Shown: positions 15,399 to 19,092 of the stretch, in pieces
How positions within the stretch are numbered: position 1 is the first letter of the stretch
How the letters are laid out: each line of letters begins with the position of its first letter
From: Bacteroidaceae bacterium
GTDB taxonomy: Bacteria; Bacteroidota; Bacteroidia; Bacteroidales; Bacteroidaceae
Assembly (NCBI GenBank): GCA_900771425.1
Contig: CAAGNV010000008.1
Coordinates: 1-19,092, forward strand
Direction of reading: 5' to 3'
DNA length: 19,092 nucleotides
The notes under the pieces: model-generated
What the model saw: the letters and a program-made list of their open reading frames with translations, nothing else
Told to the model about the DNA's origin: nothing
Database searches by the model: none
Made by a program: the position numbers and the translations under genes

Positions 15399-17132
15399 TC
15401 ACTTGCCGTCAGGTCGTTCCGCATTGTCGTTATCGTAGTCGTCGGTACTACCGCTGTTGAAGAGCATCTGACGTTCTCTTTCGGTTGCAGCAGCCACCCA
15501 TTCGTCAGGAACGAAGCGCCAGTGATTACGTGGCTTAGGATATATATCGATTTGGTTGCGAACAAGTTCCATCATATAGTGACGTATGTCGTGCTCGGTA
15601 GTCGCAACGATTCGCCTGTCGATTTCCTCTTTCGAAAGCCCTGCACCCTTTGTGAGTAATTCGCCGCCTCCGTTGGCACGGTAGGCAGTCATTGCACAAG
15701 TGTAAACGCGGTCTGGGTCGAAAGGCTGTCCGTCGTCGGTATGCTGTATGTTGATGCGTTCGCCAAATGGCTTGCTTACATCTACGGTATAATGTATTCC
15801 CGCAGCCGAGTCGAAGTTGAAGATGAAGTTCTTGAAACCGATTCGCTCGGGTGAGTTCTTCATCGGACAAGTCTGCAGAAGCGGATCGTCCGGTCCTGTC
15901 ATTTGGTTCACCCATCCGTCGTAACTCATCTCAAGATATGAGATAATCTCACGGCCATAAAGATTGACTGTGTACAACTTATCTTCAAAGCGATAGATAT
16001 TGAAGAAATCGCTCTTCTTGACCTTGCCGGCTTTGATTACGGCATTGAAGAAGAGTGGTGCTGCAAATGATATGTCGGCACCGGAGACTGTAAGTTGAAG
16101 AGTCTGAATGAGGTCGATGTACGACGATGACCCGAAGTAGGCATCGATGATCTGCATGTCGTCGTGGAATGTACCGATGACCTCTGCGGCATATTTGCTC
16201 ACCCCCTGATACTCGCGGAAGAAGTTTTGATTGAACTCGTGTCCGTGCAGGTTGCGCACCGTCCCGATATAATGCGTCTTGTAGTTCTTTACTTCATGGC
16301 CAAGCACATTGCCGACTTCATCGAGCGAGAAGCCGATAGTCACCACTGCCACGTTATGGGCATAACTGCCAGGATTGATACACAGCACGGGGTTGCCTTC
16401 GGGGTTTAGGATTTCCTCAGTATTGGCTGCGTGATCGTGTCCGTATAGGATCAGGTCGAAGCCCACTACCCCACTTGCAGTGTCGCGTATGGCATTCTCC
16501 TTGTATTGCTCAGTCACGATGCCTTCGTCCATGCCAGAATGGAACAGGCCGATGATAAAGTCAGGATGTTCTTCTTCCTTAACGACTTCAATCCAGTGGC
16601 GTGCACTTGTCTGGATATCTTCGAACCGCATGTCATGCCAGACGGCTTTTGGAATCCAATGTGGAATGGCAGGCGTGATGAATCCTATGAGCGCTATCTT
16701 CACGCCGCTGCGATAGAACACCGTATATGGTTGGAAATACGGTTCGCCGGTATTGACATCGATAGCATTAGCACCCAGAATCGGGAAGTTGCAGTCACGG
16801 ATGAAACGGTCGAACACTTGGTGTCCAGTCTCGATATCGTGGTTGCCCATCACTCCGGCATCATACCCGATAAAGTTACACATGTCGGCTACACGATGGC
16901 GGCTGCTCTTGTCAACATAATTGAAGTAATAACTTGTCGGTTCGCCCTGCAGCATATCACCCCCGTCGATGAGCAAAGTACTGCCGACATGGCGCTGGCA
17001 CTCCTGTGCCACAAAGGCATGAACCCTTTGCAGGCTGCCCTTGCCCCAACGCTGATGACGGAAGTCGAACGGGAAATAATTGCCGTGAACGTCTGTCGTG
17101 AAAATGATTCTAACCTGTCTTTCTGTATTCAT
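15399..17132 (-). CDS. 5'-nucleotidase / 2',3'-cyclic phosphodiesterase-family metallophosphatase
   Basis: A 577-residue UshA/CpdB-family enzyme. The calcineurin-like metallophosphatase domain (about 6-250) shows TTDVHG (12-17), DGGDM (56-60), GNHD (96-99), LFHSG (196-200) and GHDH (231-234), a complete two-metal site. The C-terminal 5'-nucleotidase domain (about 310-520) should bind the nucleotide. The ATG at 17132 (MNTERQVRII) leads straight into the first strand with no signal peptide, while relatives are normally periplasmic or surface-anchored. A longer frame to 17192 does not add a signal and lies upstream of the promoter box. It may therefore be cytoplasmic and act on internal nucleotides or cyclic nucleotides; substrate unknown. 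First gene of the operon with miaA. Confidence 0.92.
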   Translation of the reverse strand: MNTERQVRIIFTTDVHGNYFPFDFRHQRWGKGSLQRVHAFVAQECQRHVGSTLLIDGGDMLQGEPTSYYFNYVDKSSRHRVADMCNFIGYDAGVMGNHDIETGHQVFDRFIRDCNFPILGANAIDVNTGEPYFQPYTVFYRSGVKIALIGFITPAIPHWIPKAVWHDMRFEDIQTSARHWIEVVKEEEHPDFIIGLFHSGMDEGIVTEQYKENAIRDTASGVVGFDLILYGHDHAANTEEILNPEGNPVLCINPGSYAHNVAVVTIGFSLDEVGNVLGHEVKNYKTHYIGTVRNLHGHEFNQNFFREYQGVSKYAAEVIGTFHDDMQIIDAYFGSSSYIDLIQTLQLTVSGADISFAAPLFFNAVIKAGKVKKSDFFNIYRFEDKLYTVNLYGREIISYLEMSYDGWVNQMTGPDDPLLQTCPMKNSPERIGFKNFIFNFDSAAGIHYTVDVSKPFGERINIQHTDDGQPFDPDRVYTCAMTAYRANGGGELLTKGAGLSKEEIDRRIVATTEHDIRHYMMELVRNQIDIYPKPRNHWRFVPDEWVAAATERERQMLFNSGSTDDYDNDNAERPDGK

Positions 17133-17149
17133 TTGTATTATATTTGGTG

Positions 17150-17157
17150 CAAAGTTA
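17150..17157 (-). promoter_or_regulatory. Putative -7 box of the nucleotidase operon
   Basis: On the minus strand TAACTTTG matches the Bacteroidetes -7 consensus TAnnTTTG. It lies 18 nt upstream of the ATG at 17132, giving a very short leader. No clear -33 TTG box was seen. It also argues against the longer start at 17192. Confidence 0.55.
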
Positions 17158-17228
17158 ATGATTTTTCCTATTTTACAGACATTATCGTGCATTTAATTGA
17201 CGAAAAGCAGATGATTTAACATAAATTA

Positions 17229-17258
17229 TGGGAGAGATGCTTCACAGCATCCCTCCCA
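17229..17258 (-). terminator. Hairpin between hsp20 and the nucleotidase gene
   Basis: TGGGAG-A-GATGCT pairs with AGCATC-C-CTCCCA (one A-C mismatch, loop TCAC), a strong 12-bp stem. On the minus strand it is followed by TAATTTATGTT, only weakly T-rich. Its place after hsp20 and before the next promoter supports a terminator for the hsp20 transcript. Confidence 0.5.
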
Positions 17259-17340
17259 CCGTAGAGTAAAAATTCATTAACCTAAAAAATCAAATCAAAC
17301 CGAATATCTTAATCAAATCTTGTCTCGTTCTTGTTTTTGT

Positions 17341-17371
17341 CGGCAAGTACGAAACCAATCGTTACTTGCCG
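17341..17371 (-). terminator. Hairpin just after hsp20 (weak terminator candidate)
   Basis: CGGCAAGTA (17341-17349) and TACTTGCCG (17363-17371) form a 9-bp perfect inverted repeat 20 bp beyond the hsp20 stop. No T-run follows on the minus strand (it reads ACAAAAACAAG), so it may be an RNA-stabilising 3' structure instead of a true terminator. Confidence 0.3.
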
Positions 17372-17390
17372 TAGTGTGTCCGACCGATAA

Positions 17391-17891
17391 TCAGTCGATG
17401 GCAATCTGAGTGCTGACCTTTGGTTCTTCCTCCACTACCACTTTAGGCAGCGTGATGGTAAGAATTCCGTTTTCGACCTTTGCCTTGATGTCCTTACGCT
17501 CAACGTCTTCCGGCATAGTGAATGCCTGTTCGTACTTGCCATAGGCAAACTCGCGTCGGATGTAGCGTGGAGTGCGAGCGGCATTGCTGTCGGCTTCTGC
17601 TGTATGTTCAGCGTTCTGGCCTTCTGCGTCTTTAGTCTCGTTGGTCGTTGCCCTCTCAATCTTTACTACGAGGTTGTCGTTCTCATCTATCTTGATGCTG
17701 AAATCTTGCTTGCGCATTCCCGGAGCTGCGACCTCCAAGAGGTATTCCTTGTCGCTCTCAATCACGTTGATTGCAGGAGTCGTAGTCTTGATACGTGGCA
17801 TCCAACCAGTGCGCGGAAGTATTTCAGTATCGAAAAGACCGTTGATAAGTTCAGGTAACCATACGTTTGTTGTTGTCTGCATGTTTCTCAT
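17391..17891 (-). CDS. Hsp20 / alpha-crystallin small heat-shock protein
   Basis: A 166-residue ATP-independent holdase that binds unfolding proteins in the cytoplasm. The alpha-crystallin domain spans about 38-150, with PAINVIESDKEYLLEVAAPG and the conserved NGILTITLPK (141-150). The C-terminal tail has the I-x-I motif (QIAID, Ile163/Ile165) used for oligomer assembly. A charged Thr/Glu/Ala-rich insertion (about 81-106) lies in the middle of the domain and is longer than usual. The frame continues upstream to 18002, but the ATG at 17891 is chosen because AAAAGGAGG sits 8 nt before it. A further ATG three codons in (MQTTT) is possible but less well placed. No CIRCE element or Bacteroidetes -7 box was found upstream. 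Monocistronic, divergent from the lipoprotein at 18230. Confidence 0.95.
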   Translation of the reverse strand: MRNMQTTTNVWLPELINGLFDTEILPRTGWMPRIKTTTPAINVIESDKEYLLEVAAPGMRKQDFSIKIDENDNLVVKIERATTNETKDAEGQNAEHTAEADSNAARTPRYIRREFAYGKYEQAFTMPEDVERKDIKAKVENGILTITLPKVVVEEEPKVSTQIAID

Positions 17892-17899
17892 TGTTTGTT

Positions 17900-17905
17900 C
17901 CTCCT
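17900..17905 (-). promoter_or_regulatory. Strong Shine-Dalgarno site of hsp20
   Basis: On the minus strand AGGAGG lies 8 nt before the ATG at 17891 (AAAAGGAGGAACAAACAATG). It is the only strong SD in this window and fixes the hsp20 start, which is unusual in Bacteroidetes. Confidence 0.8.
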
Positions 17906-18229
17906 TTTGATTATTAGTTGTTAAATTGTTCGTTTTTTGTCTGGAAGCCTCGTCTTTGTTTGAGTCGCTTCTCGCCTTACATTGTTTCAATACTCGTGCC
18001 ACGTACTTTTTTGCCCTTTTATCATGCCATAATTGCCGATTCGCACGTCATATTGTCCGATTTCACACTTATTTTCGGTCAAATCACGTAAAAAGTATGT
18101 ACTTGTTGCATCTTACAACGAAACTTTTTCTTATCTTTGCGCCAAACAACAAAAGGCATAAAGCAAATAAAAGAGAGATAATAATTATTTCATTGTTTAA
18201 CCCAATTAATTAAAAACAAAGCAAGAACT
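17906..18229. other. Divergent intergenic region between hsp20 and the LEA-like lipoprotein
   Basis: About 320 bp without a gene. It contains the plus-strand promoter near 18103-18139 and A/T-rich DNA on both sides. A small palindrome CGTG-C-CACG lies near 17994-18002. I see no clear promoter for hsp20 and no CIRCE-like inverted repeat. Confidence 0.6.
18103..18139 (+). promoter_or_regulatory. Putative promoter of the LEA-like lipoprotein
   Basis: TATCTTTG at 18132-18139 matches the -7 consensus TAnnTTTG. TTGTTG at 18103-18108 is an acceptable -33 region about 23 bp upstream. Transcription would start near 18146, giving a leader of about 84 nt to the ATG at 18230. Confidence 0.6.
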
Positions 18230-18862
18230 ATGAAGAAACTTTTCGTCATGGCATGTGCCGTAGCCGCTATGGCCCTCACATCATGTAATTCAGGTCAGAC
18301 CAATGCCGGTGCTGACGCAGACTCAACAGCAGTAGAAGCAACTGAAGACGTATTGGCTGGTGCAGAAGAAGAAATCGCAGGTCTGACTGAAAGTGTAGAA
18401 GCAGGCGACCAGGAAGGCATCCAGACTAAGATCGAGGGAATCAAGGAGAAGGTTCAGGAACTCATCAACGACGGCAAGATTGAAGAGGCTCAGAAGTATG
18501 CTGACCAGCTGAAGCAATTCGTTGACGCCAACAAGGAGAAGATTGCAGCCGTTAGCCCTCAGCTCGGTGAAATCGCTTCATCATTGGCAGACAACGCAAC
18601 CGGTATCGTAAGCACTGCCGCTGCTGCACTCGACGCAACTGCAACAAACGCAAAGGATGCTGCCGCAAACGTAGCAAACGAGGCTGTAGAAGCAGGCAAG
18701 GCAAAGGTTGACGAAGCTAAGGAAGCTGTAAACAACAAGGTCGAAGAGACCAAGGCTGCTGCTAACGCCAAGGCTCAGGAAGCTGTTGACGGAGCAAAGC
18801 AAAAGGCTAACGATGCTATCGACAAGGCTGCTCAGGACCTCAAGAGCAAGATTGGTCTTTAA
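18230..18862 (+). CDS. Lipoprotein with LEA-like / apolipoprotein-like helical repeats
   Basis: A 210-residue lipoprotein: MKKLFVMACAVAAM and lipobox LTSC (Cys19). A short Asp/Ala-rich spacer leads to helical segments. Residues about 40-115 form a helical, charged region (EEAQKYADQLKQFVDANKEK), and residues about 130-206 are alanine- and charge-rich with an 11-residue-like rhythm (AKDAAANVANEAVEAGKAK, then similar KVDEAKEAV, EETKAAANAKAQEAV and GAKQKANDAI blocks). This resembles group 3 LEA and apolipoprotein-type amphipathic helices or coiled coils. Such proteins can lie on membranes or coat the envelope. Function unknown; a role in stress or envelope protection is inference, helped slightly by its divergent placement next to hsp20. 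Ends before a strong terminator. Confidence 0.82.
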   Translation: MKKLFVMACAVAAMALTSCNSGQTNAGADADSTAVEATEDVLAGAEEEIAGLTESVEAGDQEGIQTKIEGIKEKVQELINDGKIEEAQKYADQLKQFVDANKEKIAAVSPQLGEIASSLADNATGIVSTAAAALDATATNAKDAAANVANEAVEAGKAKVDEAKEAVNNKVEETKAAANAKAQEAVDGAKQKANDAIDKAAQDLKSKIGL

Positions 18863-18914
18863 CCACCCACCAATGCCCTTATATATTAATAAGGTGTAAA
18901 ATAACAACAAACGG

Positions 18915-18970
18915 ACAACCGGGTATATGCTCCAAGCGAAGCGAAGAGATATACCCGGTTGTTATTGTAT
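18915..18970. terminator. Strong terminator after the LEA-like lipoprotein
   Basis: A perfect 14-bp stem (ACAACCGGGTATAT, 18915-18928, with ATATACCCGGTTGT, 18949-18962) has a 20-nt loop containing AAGCGAAGCGAAG. On the plus strand TATTGTATTC follows. It starts 52 nt after the stop codon at 18862. The minus-strand side is also T-rich (GTCCGTTTGTTGTTATTTT), so it may work in both directions. Confidence 0.75.
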
Positions 18971-19092
18971 TCAGGCGCAACCGACAAACCCTGTGGGGGA
19001 GGTCTTAGCACACTAACCCAAAACCGTTGCCAAACGATACATGAAGAACGGAATGTCCCTGACTCCTTTTACTTGTGCTCGGAAACATTTTA
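18971..19092. other. Right-edge region with short open frames in several phases, undecided
   Basis: No gene can be fixed here. On the minus strand two overlapping frames enter from the right edge, one ending at 19005 (...SVLHVSFGNGFGLVC) and one ending at 19013 (...RDIPFFMYRLATVLG). On the plus strand an ATG at 19041 (MKNGMSLTPFTCARKHF) runs off the edge. The phases compete, so at most one is real, or the segment is a non-coding repeat. Confidence 0.2.

Noticed and set aside
16506..17219. 237-codon plus-strand frame
   Set aside because: It is antisense to the nucleotidase gene, whose metal-binding motifs are complete; long antisense frames are expected in coding DNA.

Overview
This window looks like a chromosomal segment of a Bacteroidales bacterium, most likely Prevotella or a close relative. 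The evidence is: a DUF4836-type lipoprotein; an ECF sigma / FecR-like anti-sigma / TonB-type outer-membrane barrel cluster; many short-signal lipoproteins; Bacteroidetes-type -7 boxes (TAnnTTTG) upstream of glnS, the nucleotidase and the last lipoprotein; and almost no Shine-Dalgarno sequences except one. Twelve of the thirteen recognisable complete genes lie on the minus strand. There is no rRNA, tRNA, CRISPR array, transposase or phage gene.

Region 1 (8443 down to 207) is a probable minus-strand operon. In transcription order it holds glutaminyl-tRNA synthetase (glnS), a cytoplasmic TPR protein, a DUF4836 lipoprotein, an ABC ATPase, an FtsX-like permease and an aminoglycoside-phosphotransferase-fold kinase fused to a RapZ C-terminal domain. 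The last three genes overlap. The glnS-TPR and TPR-lipoprotein gaps carry short tandem repeats with 21-bp and 22-bp periods. The ABC pair next to a lipoprotein suggests an envelope task. The APH-RapZ protein may connect it to amino-sugar or cell-wall metabolism (inference).

The 8571-9189 gap has no convincing gene. It holds a 20-bp inverted repeat around four 22-bp tandem units, 22-nt near-identical direct repeats on either side, and a terminator-like hairpin.

Region 2 (13513 down to 9190) is a second minus-strand operon: a lipoprotein of unknown function, an ECF sigma factor, a short FecR-like anti-sigma factor and an outer-membrane beta-barrel protein with STN, carboxypeptidase-regulatory-like and plug domains. 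The sigma, anti-sigma and barrel genes overlap, so this is very likely a trans-envelope signalling unit. The anti-sigma lacks the usual central FecR domain.

Region 3 (17132 down to 13787) is a third minus-strand operon: a 5'-nucleotidase-family metallophosphatase without signal peptide, an unusually short MiaA-like tRNA dimethylallyltransferase, and a glycine-zipper lipoprotein ending at a strong intrinsic terminator. Region 4 is an Hsp20 chaperone gene (minus strand, strong Shine-Dalgarno), divergent from a plus-strand lipoprotein with an alanine-rich, LEA-like helical repeat and a strong terminator.

The edges (1-206 and 18963-19092) contain only short open frames whose coding status cannot be decided here. 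Most genes are recognisable families. The most unusual points are the APH-RapZ operon, the minimal anti-sigma, the short MiaA and the inverted-repeat/tandem-repeat array.
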